Assembly (NCBI GenBank): GCA_024642705.1
Contig: JAHEAQ010000022.1
Location: forward strand, 1-57,231
Reading direction: 5' to 3'
DNA from: Bacteroidota bacterium
GTDB taxonomy: Bacteria > Bacteroidota > Bacteroidia > Chitinophagales > Saprospiraceae
DNA: 57,231 bases
The position numbers were made by a program, and so were the translations under genes. The notes below the pieces were generated by a model. That model saw only the letters and a program-made list of their open reading frames with translations. It was not told the DNA's origin and did not search any database. Positions within the stretch are counted from its first letter, which is position 1; each line of letters starts with the position of its first letter. Shown piece by piece: positions 9,478-19,039 of the stretch.

Positions 9478-11229
9478 CTACGAATTCATTGAAATTAAGA
9501 ATTCCTCATTGTTCCTAGTTCCGATCATGTGTTTTCTTAAAAATTCCATAGCTTCGTCTGGCTTCATGTCTGCAAGGTGGTTTCTAAGTATAAACATTTT
9601 CTTTAATTCACTTTCTCCCAACAACAATTCCTCTCTTCTAGTACTTGATTTAGTCAAATCAATAGCTGGATATAATCGTTTATTTGCTAATGCTCGATCT
9701 AATTGAAGTTCCATATTACCTGTACCTTTGAACTCTTCAAAAATCACTTCGTCCATTTTTGAACCAGTATCAATAAGTGCTGTTGCAAGAATGGTGAGTG
9801 AACCACCTCCTTCAATATTTCTTGCAGCTCCAAAGAATTTTTTAGGTTTATGCAATGCATTTGCTTCCACACCACCTGACAATACTTTTCCTGAAGCAGG
9901 AGCCACTGTATTATATGCTCTTGCTAATCTAGTTATAGAATCTAGAAGAATAACTACATCATGTCCGCATTCTACTAATCTTTTTGCTTTTTCAAGGACC
10001 ATATTGGCTACTCTAACGTGATTTTCAGCAGGTTCATCAAAATTTGATGCAACAACTTCTGCTTTCACATTCCTTTTCATATCGGTAACTTCCTCAGGCC
10101 GTTCGTCAATTAATGCTACAATAAGGTAACATTCTGGATGGTTGTCCGCAATGGCGTTAGCAATATCTTTTAAAAGGAAAGTCTTTCCAGTTTTTGGTTG
10201 TGCCACAATTAGACCTCTTTGTCCTTTTCCAATAGGAGAAAAAAGATCTATCATTCTATTTCCATAATCTTTTCCAGCTGGGTGAGAAACTAAATTAAAT
10301 TTTTCCTCTGGAAATAATGGAGTTAAGTAGTCAAAAGGTACTCTTTCTCGGATCATTTTCGGTTCTAGACCATTTACAATCGATACTTTCAAAAGAGCAA
10401 AATATTTTTCACCTTCTTTCGGAGGTCGAATTGCGCCAACCACAGTATCTCCAGTTTTAATACCGAATAATTTTATTTGGGAAGGCGAAACATAAATATC
10501 ATCTGGAGATGTCAAATAGTTATAATCTGCAGACCTTAAAAATCCATATCCATCAGGCATCATTTCTAAAATTCCTTCACCCTCTATGAGGCCATCAATT
10601 TCTACATTGAAAACATCTCTCTCATTATCTTTAGAATGTCTTTCTTTTCGACTATTTTCTCTTCCACCATCTCTATCATTATCACGATTATGGACATTGT
10701 CTTTGTCACTTTCTCTCTCAGAGTCCTGTTTATGAGGCTTATTAGGAGATTTTTTTTCTACTTTATTATCTGGTCTGTTATTCTGCTTACTTTCGTTTCT
10801 TTCGGGACGATTTTGATTTCTATTTTCAGTTGTTTTTTCTTGTTTGTTATCTGCAGGTTTTGATTCAGTCCTTTTAGAGTTATCCCATTTTTTCGGGTCT
10901 TTATGAACAGCAGTTTTTTCAGATGGAGTATTAGATTCTGAAGGTTTATTAGCAGGCGCAGGAGCATCTTTAGGTTTTCCATCGTTAGATGACGAAACTA
11001 TTGGAGCTTTTACTGGCCTTCTCGATCTTTGGCTAGGAGGAGCACTTTTAGTTTCTTCCTTGACCGGATCTGTCGCTACATTTTTTCCTTTTTCAATTGC
11101 TTGATGATCTAATATTTTATAAACCAGTTCTTGTTTGCTTAACCTTTTGTATTTAGCAAGTCCAATCTTCTCTGCCAAATCCTTTAATTCAGGAACCAGC
11201 ATGTCATTCAACTGCAATATGTCGTACAT
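9478..11229 (-). CDS. rho: Transcription termination factor Rho with disordered insert
   Basis: 583 residues against about 420 in E. coli. The Rho N-terminal helical domain (1-44) is followed by roughly 160 residues (45-205) of low-complexity sequence rich in Lys, Asn, Asp, Pro, Ser and Arg. Then come the RNA-binding cold-shock-like domain (about 215-290: [16 protein letters not shown]), the RecA-type ATPase with Walker A PKTGKT (345-350), [13 protein letters not shown] and the GTGNMEL region. Rho is a hexameric RNA translocase that ends transcripts. The insert is typical of Bacteroidota; in Bacteroides thetaiotaomicron such a region drives phase separation. Here that property is inference. 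Confidence 0.97.
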   Translation of the reverse strand: MYDILQLNDMLVPELKDLAEKIGLAKYKRLSKQELVYKILDHQAIEKGKNVATDPVKEETKSAPPSQRSRRPVKAPIVSSSNDGKPKDAPAPANKPSESNTPSEKTAVHKDPKKWDNSKRTESKPADNKQEKTTENRNQNRPERNESKQNNRPDNKVEKKSPNKPHKQDSERESDKDNVHNRDNDRDGGRENSRKERHSKDNERDVFNVEIDGLIEGEGILEMMPDGYGFLRSADYNYLTSPDDIYVSPSQIKLFGIKTGDTVVGAIRPPKEGEKYFALLKVSIVNGLEPKMIRERVPFDYLTPLFPEEKFNLVSHPAGKDYGNRMIDLFSPIGKGQRGLIVAQPKTGKTFLLKDIANAIADNHPECYLIVALIDERPEEVTDMKRNVKAEVVASNFDEPAENHVRVANMVLEKAKRLVECGHDVVILLDSITRLARAYNTVAPASGKVLSGGVEANALHKPKKFFGAARNIEGGGSLTILATALIDTGSKMDEVIFEEFKGTGNMELQLDRALANKRLYPAIDLTKSSTRREELLLGESELKKMFILRNHLADMKPDEAMEFLRKHMIGTRNNEEFLISMNS

Positions 11230-11364
11230 AGTATTAAATTAGAAAGTGATAAATTTATTTGATATGTAATAGTTGTTAAATATTAAAAACCTTTAGATCT
11301 ATTATGTTTGGTATTGGAACAGAAAAATCTAGGAAATTTATTTGAATAATTTTGGCGTGCGGTG

Positions 11365-11393
11365 CAAAAATAAACATATATTTTAATAACCAA
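11365..11393 (-). promoter_or_regulatory. Promoter of rho
   Basis: On the minus strand TTG (11391-11393), an 18-base spacer and TATTTTTG (11365-11372). It leaves a leader of about 130 bases before the rho ATG, long enough for Rho autoregulation. Confidence 0.6.
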
Positions 11394-11421
11394 GTAATTA
11401 TTTTCAATTTAATTCATCAAA

Positions 11422-11454
11422 TCTGCTAAATAATTTTTTTAATATTTAATTTTG
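11422..11454 (+). promoter_or_regulatory. Promoter of serS-frr
   Basis: TAATTTTG (11447-11454) matches TAnnTTTG exactly, with a TCTG (11422-11425) 21 bases upstream as a one-mismatch -33 element. It starts about 25 bases before the serS ATG. Confidence 0.55.
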
Positions 11455-11486
11455 CCTATAAATATACGATCACATACGAAATCAAT

Positions 11487-12767
11487 ATGCTACAATTAAA
11501 AGATATAGAAAATAGTGCTGAAGAAATTAAAGCCAGTCTTGCTAAAAGAAATTGGAGTCAACAGGCAATTCATATTATTGATGAAATTATTGAATTAAAT
11601 AATCAGAGGAAAGCAATTCAAACAGCTTTAGATAATGATAAAGCCGAACTGAATTCAATTGCTAAAGAAATTGGGGATTTATTCAAAGCAGGAAAAGGAT
11701 CTCAAACAACTGATCTTAAATCTAGAGTAACTCAAGTTAAAGAAAGTGCTGAAAAAGATGAATTGTTGCTTAGCGCGACACTTCAAGCTCTAGACGAAAA
11801 ATTAATTTCAGTCCCGAATACATTACATTCAAGCGTGCCAGCAGGCAAATCAGAAACGGATAACGAAGTGTACAAAGCTTGGACAAAAGATCTACCCCAA
11901 TTGCACGACGGCGCATTACCGCATTGGGAGCTTGCAGAAAAGTACAATATTATTGATTTCAAATTAGGTGCATTAATTGCGGGTTCTGGATTCCCTTTAT
12001 TCCGAGGTAAAGGTTCCAGACTTCAAAGAGCTTTGATTTCATATTTTCTGGATGAAGGCAATAAAGCTGGTTATGAGGAAATTGTTCCACCTCTTATGGT
12101 TAATGAAGATTCTGCGAAAGCAACTGGACAGCTTCCTGACAAAGAAGGACAAATGTATCATGTGACAAAAGATGATTTATATCTTATTCCTACTGCTGAA
12201 GTGCCTATAACCAATATGTTTAGAGATCAGATTGTCGATGAAAAAGAATTGCCAATTAAACTTACAGGTTATACTCCTTGTTTTAGAAGAGAGGCTGGGT
12301 CATATGGCGCTCATGTAAAAGGATTAAATAGAGTGCACCAATTCGATAAAGTTGAAATAGTACAAATTGAACATCCTGACAAATCTTATGAGACCTTATA
12401 TTCGATGATAGCCCATGTGGAACAAATTTTAAATAATTTGAATCTTCCATATAGAATTTTAAAATTATGTGGAGGAGATACTGGATTTACAAGTGCTATT
12501 ACATATGATTTCGAAGTTTATTCAGCTGCTCAAGGAAGATGGTTAGAAGTAAGTTCTGTATCTAATTTTGAAACTTTTCAATCAAATAGACTTAAATTAC
12601 GATATAAAGATGAAAGCGGTAAAAACCAATTTGCTCATACATTGAACGGCAGTGCATTGGCTTTGGCAAGAATTATTGCTTGTATTTTAGAAAATTTTCA
12701 AACGCCTGATGGAATTATTATGCCTAAAGTGCTTGTTAAGTATTTAGGATTTGAGAAAATCGATTAA
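11487..12767 (+). CDS. serS: Seryl-tRNA synthetase
   Basis: 426 residues, standard length. The N-terminal coiled-coil arm (about 1-105) grips the long variable arm of tRNA-Ser; the class II catalytic core follows. Visible are the motif 2 loop CFRREAGSYGAHVKGLNRVHQF, the serine-binding and adenylate region (LYLIPTAEVPITN, CGGDTGF) and motif 3 (HTLNGSALALARIIACILE). The enzyme charges tRNA-Ser and tRNA-Sec-type species with serine. frr follows 32 bases later, probably in the same transcript. Confidence 0.98.
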   Translation: MLQLKDIENSAEEIKASLAKRNWSQQAIHIIDEIIELNNQRKAIQTALDNDKAELNSIAKEIGDLFKAGKGSQTTDLKSRVTQVKESAEKDELLLSATLQALDEKLISVPNTLHSSVPAGKSETDNEVYKAWTKDLPQLHDGALPHWELAEKYNIIDFKLGALIAGSGFPLFRGKGSRLQRALISYFLDEGNKAGYEEIVPPLMVNEDSAKATGQLPDKEGQMYHVTKDDLYLIPTAEVPITNMFRDQIVDEKELPIKLTGYTPCFRREAGSYGAHVKGLNRVHQFDKVEIVQIEHPDKSYETLYSMIAHVEQILNNLNLPYRILKLCGGDTGFTSAITYDFEVYSAAQGRWLEVSSVSNFETFQSNRLKLRYKDESGKNQFAHTLNGSALALARIIACILENFQTPDGIIMPKVLVKYLGFEKID

Positions 12768-12799
12768 AAAATTTTAAATTAAATAAAAAATATTTACAG

Positions 12800-13369
12800 A
12801 TGAGTGAGGAAATAGATATTGAAACGTGTTTATTATTAGGCGAAGAAAGTCTAGAACATGCTATAGAACACTTAAGAAATGAATTGTCCAAAATTAGAGC
12901 AGGAAAAGCTTCTTCAAACATGTTGTCTGGAGTAATGGTCGAATATTATGGCACATTGACACCAATGGAACAAGTTGCCAATCTCGGAGTTGCAGATTCT
13001 AGGACACTAACTATTCAACCTTGGGAGAAAAAAATGTTAGGGCCTATCGAAAGGGCCATTTTTGAAGCAAATTTAGGACTAACACCTATGAATGACGGTG
13101 AATTTGTGAGAATAAATATTCCCCCCGTAACTGAGGAAAGAAGAATAATGTTGGTTAAGCAATCAAAAGCATTAGGAGAAGATGCTAAAGTTTCAGTACG
13201 TAGTGCTAGACATAAAATGATTGATTTTATTAAAAAAGAAGTCAAAGATGGTTTTCCTGAAGATGCAGGAAAAAGACGAGAAGATGAAGTAGAACAAATG
13301 ATTAAAAAGTATTATGCTTTAATTGAAAAATATCTCGAGATAAAAGAAAAAGATATCATGACAGTTTAG
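12800..13369 (+). CDS. frr: Ribosome recycling factor
   Basis: 189 residues with the two-domain L-shape expected of the family: the long helical domain (LRNELSKIRAGKASSNMLSGVMVEYYG; VSVRSARHKMIDFIKKEVKDG) and the hinge-beta domain (LTIQPWEKKMLGPIERAIFE, LGLTPMNDGEFVRINIPP). With EF-G it splits post-termination ribosomes. It follows serS. Its stop overlaps the stop of the convergent lipoprotein gene by four bases. Confidence 0.98.
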   Translation: MSEEIDIETCLLLGEESLEHAIEHLRNELSKIRAGKASSNMLSGVMVEYYGTLTPMEQVANLGVADSRTLTIQPWEKKMLGPIERAIFEANLGLTPMNDGEFVRINIPPVTEERRIMLVKQSKALGEDAKVSVRSARHKMIDFIKKEVKDGFPEDAGKRREDEVEQMIKKYYALIEKYLEIKEKDIMTV

Positions 13370-14175
13370 AAAATGGTTTTTTGCAAACAATTATTTTCTA
13401 AATAGTAAATGTAATTTTTAAATATATAAGCAGTTCTTACTGATGTTGGGACTGCTTTTATTTTTTGGTCGGCTTCAAATTTGTTTTCATAATTTTTTAA
13501 ATAAATGGCTGCTTCTTTCACATAGATTAATGCATTCGTTTGAAAACTTAAGGAACTACCACCTTTAAACGGTACGAAGGATAAGTAATTCCCAAAATTG
13601 TCAAAAACAGCGATGCCCTCTCCTTCTTCTATTAAATAAACTTCGTTATTGTACTCAATGATATAGTGAGGAACAATATTAATATTTAGAAAACTTTCAA
13701 TTGGATTGGATAACAAGATTACTTTTCCATTGGAATCTATTTTTTTGAGCTTATAATCTGTGGCATCATAAATCCAAATATTGTTATCTCGCGAACTGCC
13801 CATCGCTCTAATATCATATGGTAAATTGAAATCCAAATTCAATCTTCCTATTTCGGATAAAGTATTGTCTAGAAAGACCATTTTCTGAAACCCAGAAAAA
13901 AATAGTATTATTTTTCTAGGGTTTGTTATATCTAGATAGCTAATATCTCCCAACCCATTGTTATAATATTCAAATAGCAACTTTAAATCGGCATCATATA
14001 CATTGAGCCGATTTTTATTGTCTATCGTATATATGTGTCCAAATGGATCAATTTTAAAGGTTTTCAGAGGGACTTTAATTAAATTACATTCGAATTTATT
14101 GCTGTTATTATTGGTTGAAATGCAAGAGAGCATGAACGAGATAATAATCAATATGCTAAGAAAATATCTTTCCAT
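13366..14175 (-). CDS. Lipoprotein with beta-propeller-like repeats, function unknown
   Basis: 269 residues from the chosen ATG (two further in-frame ATGs lie up to four codons upstream). A lipobox FMLSC predicts lipidation at the Cys near residue 18, so the mature protein is anchored in a membrane. The rest has short repeated strands such as FGHIYTIDNKNRLNVYDADLKLLF, NNIWIYDATDYKLKKIDSNGKVILL and GEGIAVFDNFGNYLSFV, the look of a six-bladed NHL or 6-bladed beta-propeller (DUF4934-like) scaffold. Its start lies inside the end of the upstream lpxH-like gene, so translation is probably coupled. No catalytic motif is evident. Confidence 0.75.
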   Translation of the reverse strand: MERYFLSILIIISFMLSCISTNNNSNKFECNLIKVPLKTFKIDPFGHIYTIDNKNRLNVYDADLKLLFEYYNNGLGDISYLDITNPRKIILFFSGFQKMVFLDNTLSEIGRLNLDFNLPYDIRAMGSSRDNNIWIYDATDYKLKKIDSNGKVILLSNPIESFLNINIVPHYIIEYNNEVYLIEEGEGIAVFDNFGNYLSFVPFKGGSSLSFQTNALIYVKEAAIYLKNYENKFEADQKIKAVPTSVRTAYIFKNYIYYLENNCLQKTIF

Positions 14176-14914
14176 TTTCATTTTCATAAAATAATAACTC
14201 TAGATTTTGGCCGTCAAAGCGAGCATAACTAAAATGATTGAACCAATCTCCTAGATTAATATAACGTGATTTTCCATTTGATAAAGTATAATCGATGGGT
14301 AAATGACGATGACCAAAAATTAAAAAATCAAATGATTTTTCTTTAATTCGTGATTCTGAATATTGCACCAGCCATTCTTTTTCTTTGCCCAAGAACACAG
14401 TTTCATCAGGATTCCTTTTACGGCTAGTTTTGCTAAACATTTTCATAATGCTTAATCCAAAATTTGGATGAAAAAGGCTGAATAGCTTTTGTAAAATTTT
14501 ATTGGTAAAAATCTTTTTTATAAACTTATAACCGAAGTCTCCAGGTCCAAGACCATCTCCATGGCCTATTAGAAATTGAAATCCAGAGAGATTAACTTCA
14601 ATTGGTCCTCTATGAATAGGAATGTTCAATTCTTCTTCAAAATAAGTAAACATCCAGGTGTCATGATTTCCAGTAAAAAATTCAATTTCTACTCCTGAAT
14701 CTCTCAATTCAGCCAATTTGCCAAGTATTCTTACAAACCCTTTTGGTACAACTTTTTTATATTCAAACCAATGGTCAAATACATCTCCAACCAGATATAT
14801 TTTCTTTGCTTCTGCAGAAATTGAAGTAAGAAATCTAAGCAATTTATGTTCTCTTTCCCTGCTTGTCAATAAACTATCTGCTCCTAAATGAAAATCAGAA
14901 ATAAAATATACCAC
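14156..14914 (-). CDS. lpxH: UDP-2,3-diacylglucosamine diphosphatase (LpxH-like)
   Basis: 252 residues of the calcineurin-like metallophosphoesterase fold. All metal-binding blocks are present in order: SDFHLG (near residue 6), VGDVFDHW, TGNHDTW, IGHGDGLGPGD and FGHRHLP. The GDVFDHWFEY segment favours LpxH over general phosphoesterases. LpxH cuts UDP-2,3-diacylglucosamine to lipid X in lipid A synthesis at the inner membrane. The start is GTG at 14914 (MVYFISDFHLG), the natural N-terminus since the first metal motif begins at residue 6. The following lipoprotein gene overlaps its end. Confidence 0.85.
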   Translation of the reverse strand: MVYFISDFHLGADSLLTSREREHKLLRFLTSISAEAKKIYLVGDVFDHWFEYKKVVPKGFVRILGKLAELRDSGVEIEFFTGNHDTWMFTYFEEELNIPIHRGPIEVNLSGFQFLIGHGDGLGPGDFGYKFIKKIFTNKILQKLFSLFHPNFGLSIMKMFSKTSRKRNPDETVFLGKEKEWLVQYSESRIKEKSFDFLIFGHRHLPIDYTLSNGKSRYINLGDWFNHFSYARFDGQNLELLFYENENGKIFS

Positions 14915-14986
14915 AATTTTTTTTATTCATTTAAGGGCTAAGTTAAATTAAAAACTATTACATTATCATCAAAATATTAATGTCGA

Positions 14987-15640
14987 ATGAATTTTAGATA
15001 TATTTTATTGCTGGTAGCATTGATGGTTTCAAATGCAATATATGCCCAAGATGAATTAAAATGGAAATCCGAAATAGACCAATTAACAGCAATCGATCAC
15101 AGCGAGATTATTGGCGATCAAATCATTCTGCTTACTGGTAGTTCAAGTGCTAGAATGTGGAAAAACATAAAGGAATATTTTCCTGGAAAACCAATAATCA
15201 ACAATGGATTTGGTGGTTCACAAATGCACGAATTATTATATTTTATTGATGAATTGGTATTAAATTATGCTCCAGCCAAAATATTTATTTATGAAGGGGA
15301 TAATGATATCTCAGCAGGAAAAAGCAATGAGACAATTTTAGCAACGACTAAAGAATTGGTTAACAAAATTAAATCTTCCTTGCCAAGAGCTGAGATATAT
15401 TTCATAAGCCCAAAACCTAGTCTCGCAAGGTGGAATTTGAAAGAAAAATATATAGCATTGAATCATGAATTGAATCAATATTGTGCCACTGAAGAGAATG
15501 TAGTTTTTATTGATGTATGGAATCCGATGTTAAATGAAGATGGCAATCCAATTGAAACAATTTTCATTTCTGATGGCCTACATATGAACAGCCAAGGTTA
15601 TGATATTTGGGCTAAAGTAATTGGGGAGTTTATAAAATAA
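14987..15640 (+). CDS. Secreted SGNH/GDSL-family hydrolase
   Basis: 217 residues with a signal peptide (cleavage likely after AIYA, near 20). The four SGNH blocks are visible: TGSSSARMW with the nucleophilic Ser, NNGFGGS, YEGDNDI with the oxyanion Asn, and SDGLHMNSQGY with the Asp-His pair near the C-terminus. Members are exported esterases or lipases, often acting on acetylated glycans or lysophospholipids. The substrate cannot be read from the sequence. It is a single-gene unit, convergent with the gene at 15656 after 15 bases. Confidence 0.88.
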   Translation: MNFRYILLLVALMVSNAIYAQDELKWKSEIDQLTAIDHSEIIGDQIILLTGSSSARMWKNIKEYFPGKPIINNGFGGSQMHELLYFIDELVLNYAPAKIFIYEGDNDISAGKSNETILATTKELVNKIKSSLPRAEIYFISPKPSLARWNLKEKYIALNHELNQYCATEENVVFIDVWNPMLNEDGNPIETIFISDGLHMNSQGYDIWAKVIGEFIK

Positions 15641-15655
15641 AAATTGTCAAGACAA

Positions 15656-17212
15656 TCAGAATTTTTGGGTTATATTTTGAAAATTCTCTTTTGTAATTTG
15701 TTGCAAACTAAGACCTCTCAATTTGCTTTGAACCCATAAAGTGATGTCTAAGTATAAAAAAGCCCTTTTTTCATAAGGGGCATCTTTTATCATAATCAAT
15801 TCTTGATGAAATAATTTGAGCGCATTTCGTCTGTCTCCCAAGGGCATTTTCACAATTTTCCTAAAAAAGTTTAGAGATTTGGTTAATAGCAAATCTTTCT
15901 GCTCAATTTTCATGATATATTGCTTGAAAATCTTTGTAAGATAATCCATGATTTCATAATTTTCTTCATCATAATGTGCCATCAAAAACATAATCCTGGA
16001 ATAAGCTTGGATATCTGACCTGAGATTGCTACTTGAATCGGCATTAATAATCTTATTAAGATAGTCGATGGCTTTGTCGGGACTATTGTTGCCCAAATGC
16101 ATCCACGCAATTTTGTAATAGAATACCAATATTCTATGCGAATCTATTTTTTCCTTATATAAGTTGATTCTTCGAAGCGTTTTTGGAATAATTTTAACTC
16201 CCTCATCGAATGAGCCTTCCATAAAATGTCTATTTAACCGTGCCATATGGACATAGAGAAATGAAATAATTTGGGAAGTGGAATTAAATTTATTATATCT
16301 GGTTTTTCGGTATTTTTCAATCTCTCTTAAATGAATAATAAAATTTTCATAGTCAAAAGTATTAAAAGTAGAAGTCAACAAATAATGGTATGCTCTGAGA
16401 TAATTGTCGGGGTCCCTTTCCACCATAATTTCATCTTCATTTAAAGCATTTACCCATTTCAAGGCAAAACTATAACACCTTTCAAAATCAAGAAGAATAT
16501 AATTATACCAGACTAAAGATTGGTATAAAAATATTTTTTCCCTAAAACTCATTTCTTCAAAATCAAGTTGAGGAAGATTCTTTTCTAAAAAAAGACTGAT
16601 TTTTTCATATTCTTCTTGAGTCTTGACATGGCCACCTTCAATATAAAAAGAATGTAAATTCATTCTAATATTGGAAAGTTTGATTTCACTACTTAATGTT
16701 TTTATAATTTTACTTGCTTCTGCAGTCAGTTCAATATTTTTTGTAGGTCCAGTCCTTGTGATATGTCGAGATTCTATTAATTTTTCAAATTCTATAATGT
16801 CGAGAATTAAGATTTCATTGCTAACCTTATATGCTAGATTTTTAGCACGAGCTAATATTTTTAGACTTTGCAAATAAAGCCCTTTATCATATAGAATCTG
16901 AGCAAAATCAATATGCTCTCTTATCTCGATGTGTATTTTTCTGTTGATGTAAATTAATCGAAGACTGGTTAGAATTTGCTTGTATAAGTGTCTTTTTAAG
17001 TTTGAGAATTGAGATTTTCCAAGTCCTTTAATTTTTTTAAAAATATAAGGCTCATCAAAATCATCCATTTTATCAATTAAATCAAAAAGTTGGAGAAATT
17101 TTAAGTCGTCATTGTCTTGAACTCTCTTTGCATAAAGGCGAAAATTTCTCTTCTCAGCCTTGGAAAGTGACTTTATAAGTTTAAATAATTGATCTGATTG
17201 TGAAATTGGCAT
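15656..17212 (-). CDS. Large helical-repeat (TPR-like) cytoplasmic protein, unknown
   Basis: 518 residues from the ATG at 17212; the frame is open eight codons further upstream, but the MPISQSDQLFKLIKSLSKAEKRNF start looks natural. No signal peptide, membrane span or catalytic motif. The N-terminal 90 residues are a basic helical region; the rest is a run of antiparallel helix pairs (for example FAQILYDKGLYLQSLKILARAKNLAYK) like TPR or other alpha-solenoid repeats. I recognise the general type as a Bacteroidota hypothetical of roughly this size but know no function. Solenoids of this sort usually bind proteins. Confidence 0.75.
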   Translation of the reverse strand: MPISQSDQLFKLIKSLSKAEKRNFRLYAKRVQDNDDLKFLQLFDLIDKMDDFDEPYIFKKIKGLGKSQFSNLKRHLYKQILTSLRLIYINRKIHIEIREHIDFAQILYDKGLYLQSLKILARAKNLAYKVSNEILILDIIEFEKLIESRHITRTGPTKNIELTAEASKIIKTLSSEIKLSNIRMNLHSFYIEGGHVKTQEEYEKISLFLEKNLPQLDFEEMSFREKIFLYQSLVWYNYILLDFERCYSFALKWVNALNEDEIMVERDPDNYLRAYHYLLTSTFNTFDYENFIIHLREIEKYRKTRYNKFNSTSQIISFLYVHMARLNRHFMEGSFDEGVKIIPKTLRRINLYKEKIDSHRILVFYYKIAWMHLGNNSPDKAIDYLNKIINADSSSNLRSDIQAYSRIMFLMAHYDEENYEIMDYLTKIFKQYIMKIEQKDLLLTKSLNFFRKIVKMPLGDRRNALKLFHQELIMIKDAPYEKRAFLYLDITLWVQSKLRGLSLQQITKENFQNITQKF

Positions 17213-17302
17213 AACAAATATATACAAGTTAAACACTTGAAAAACAAATATTTATAAAAAAATATTTACACCTAAACATTACAAATATTAAAAAAAGTAT
17301 GA

Positions 17303-17332
17303 TTGAACAAGTAATTCAAGCTTTCATCTTTG
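17303..17332 (+). promoter_or_regulatory. Promoter of glnK-amtB
   Basis: TTG (17303-17305), a 19-base spacer and CATCTTTG followed by CA (17325-17332), one mismatch from TAnnTTTG at ideal spacing. It leaves a leader of about 55 bases before glnK. No sigma-54-type GG/GC element is visible. Confidence 0.5.
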
Positions 17333-17393
17333 CAATACTATAATTATTAGATAGTGCAATAAATACGGAAATAGTCAATTAAAACAAAACAAA

Positions 17394-17732
17394 ATGAAAA
17401 AAATCGAAGCAATAGTACGATCATCAAAATTTGACGATGTAAAAAATGCATTGTCAGACATTCATGTTGATTTTTTCACTTTTATGGAAGTGAAAGGATT
17501 TGGAAAGCAAAAAACGGAACATATTGTATACCGAGGAGCAGTTTATGATGTAGGTTATATCGCAAGAATGAAATTAGAAATCTATTCAACAGATGATGCA
17601 TATGAAGAAATAGTTAAGATCATATTGAATTCTGCAAAAACTGGGGAAATAGGAGATGGAAAAGTAATAGTGACTGATATTACTGAGATGTGGAGTGTTA
17701 GGTTAGGAACTAAAAACGAATCAGCTTTATAA
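17394..17732 (+). CDS. glnK: Nitrogen regulatory protein P-II
   Basis: 112 residues, standard P-II length. It is a cytoplasmic trimer that senses ATP/ADP and 2-oxoglutarate and docks on the ammonium channel. The signature EVKGFGKQK (32-40), the T-loop YRGAVY with Tyr46 and Tyr51, and the KTGEIGDGKVIV nucleotide loop are all present. Tyr51 is the residue uridylylated in enterobacteria; whether that happens here is unknown, since Bacteroidota often lack GlnD. It is directly before amtB (34 bases), the conserved glnK-amtB pairing, so it most likely gates that channel. Confidence 0.96.
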   Translation: MKKIEAIVRSSKFDDVKNALSDIHVDFFTFMEVKGFGKQKTEHIVYRGAVYDVGYIARMKLEIYSTDDAYEEIVKIILNSAKTGEIGDGKVIVTDITEMWSVRLGTKNESAL

Positions 17733-17766
17733 AACGAAAAATTATTAAACTTTAAAATTTAAAAAA

Positions 17767-19020
17767 ATGGACGAAGGATTATACATAGCGAACAATTTAT
17801 GGATACTAATTGCTACTATATTGGTATTTATAATGCATTTGGGATTTGCTTCTTTAGAGGCAGGGCTAGTGAGAAAAAAGAATACAGTTAATATACTATT
17901 TAAAAATACAATGATTGTTTCAATAGGTCTGTTGACTTATTATATTATTGGTTACGGATTGATGTACCCTGGTGGAGAAGGTGGCGGATTTTTTGGTTTC
18001 AAGCAATTCGGAATTGAAGAACCTGGGGATCTTGCCTCATTACTTGCAGCATCTTCCGAAGGTTTTGTAATGCCATCATGGACTGATTTTATTTTTCAAG
18101 GAATGTTTGCAGCAACATGTGCAACAATTGTTTCTGGGGCAGTTGCAGAGCGTATTAAGTTAGGATCTTTCTTGATTTTTGTGACCATTTTTGTAGCAAT
18201 TAGTTACCCAATCACAGGAATGTGGCAATGGGGTGGCGGCTGGTTAAATGTCATGGGATTCTATGACTTTGCTGGATCAACACTTGTTCATGCAGTTGGT
18301 GGTTTTGCTGCGCTCGCAGGAATATTATTGTTAGGTGCAAGAACTGGCAAATATACAGATAAAGGCATTAAGCCAATTCCTGGTCATAGTTTACCATTTG
18401 CAACATTAGGAGTTTTCCTTCTTTGGTTCGGATGGTTTGGATTCAATGGAGGATCTGTTCTTTCAGCGGATGCGGCGTCTGTGGGTAAAGTATTTGTAAC
18501 TACAAGTTTAGCGGCAGCAGGGGGAACTGTTGGAGCATTTATTATTTCATACGTAATGTTCAAAACGCATGATTTGTCTATGGTACTGAATGGTGTTTTG
18601 GGTGGATTAGTAGGAATCACAGCTGGAGCAGATTTGATGAGTCCAATGGAAGCAATAGCAATCGGAGGAATAGCAGGGGCAATCATTCCATTATCTGTTG
18701 TTTTCTTTGATAAAATGAAATTAGATGACCCAGTTGGAGCAACATCTGTGCACTTAGTGTGCGGAATATGGGGAACCCTAGCAGTTGGAATATTTGGATC
18801 AAGTGCAGGATTGGGTCAATTATGGATTCAATTTGTGGGAGTGTCAACTATAGGATTGTTCACATTTGCATTTGCTTTCATCTTATTTTATATCCTTAAA
18901 GTTACAATTGGAATTAGAGTTACCGAAGAAGAAGAACTTAAAGGACTTGATATTTCTGAACATGAAATGAGTGCATACTCTTCGTCAGATACCGTAGCAT
19001 ACAATCTTAATGTTCAATAA
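17767..19020 (+). CDS. amtB: Ammonium transporter, Amt family
   Basis: 417 residues with about eleven membrane helices. Recognisable are MHLGFASLEAGLVRKKN, the family signature DFAGSTLVHAVGGFAALAG with a pore His, HSLPFATLGVFLLWFGWFGFNGGS, and the second pore-His region DPVGATSVHLVCGIWG. There is no cleavable signal peptide. Amt channels conduct ammonia/ammonium across the inner membrane and are blocked by P-II, whose gene is just upstream. A strong hairpin lies 20 bases after the stop, and an outer-membrane barrel gene follows. Confidence 0.97.
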   Translation: MDEGLYIANNLWILIATILVFIMHLGFASLEAGLVRKKNTVNILFKNTMIVSIGLLTYYIIGYGLMYPGGEGGGFFGFKQFGIEEPGDLASLLAASSEGFVMPSWTDFIFQGMFAATCATIVSGAVAERIKLGSFLIFVTIFVAISYPITGMWQWGGGWLNVMGFYDFAGSTLVHAVGGFAALAGILLLGARTGKYTDKGIKPIPGHSLPFATLGVFLLWFGWFGFNGGSVLSADAASVGKVFVTTSLAAAGGTVGAFIISYVMFKTHDLSMVLNGVLGGLVGITAGADLMSPMEAIAIGGIAGAIIPLSVVFFDKMKLDDPVGATSVHLVCGIWGTLAVGIFGSSAGLGQLWIQFVGVSTIGLFTFAFAFILFYILKVTIGIRVTEEEELKGLDISEHEMSAYSSSDTVAYNLNVQ

Positions 19021-19039
19021 AAAGTATGTAAAAATAAAA

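Noticed and set aside
15643-15656. ATTGTC/GACAAT dyad between two convergent genes as terminator
   Set aside because: The loop would be only two bases and no T run follows; too weak to call.
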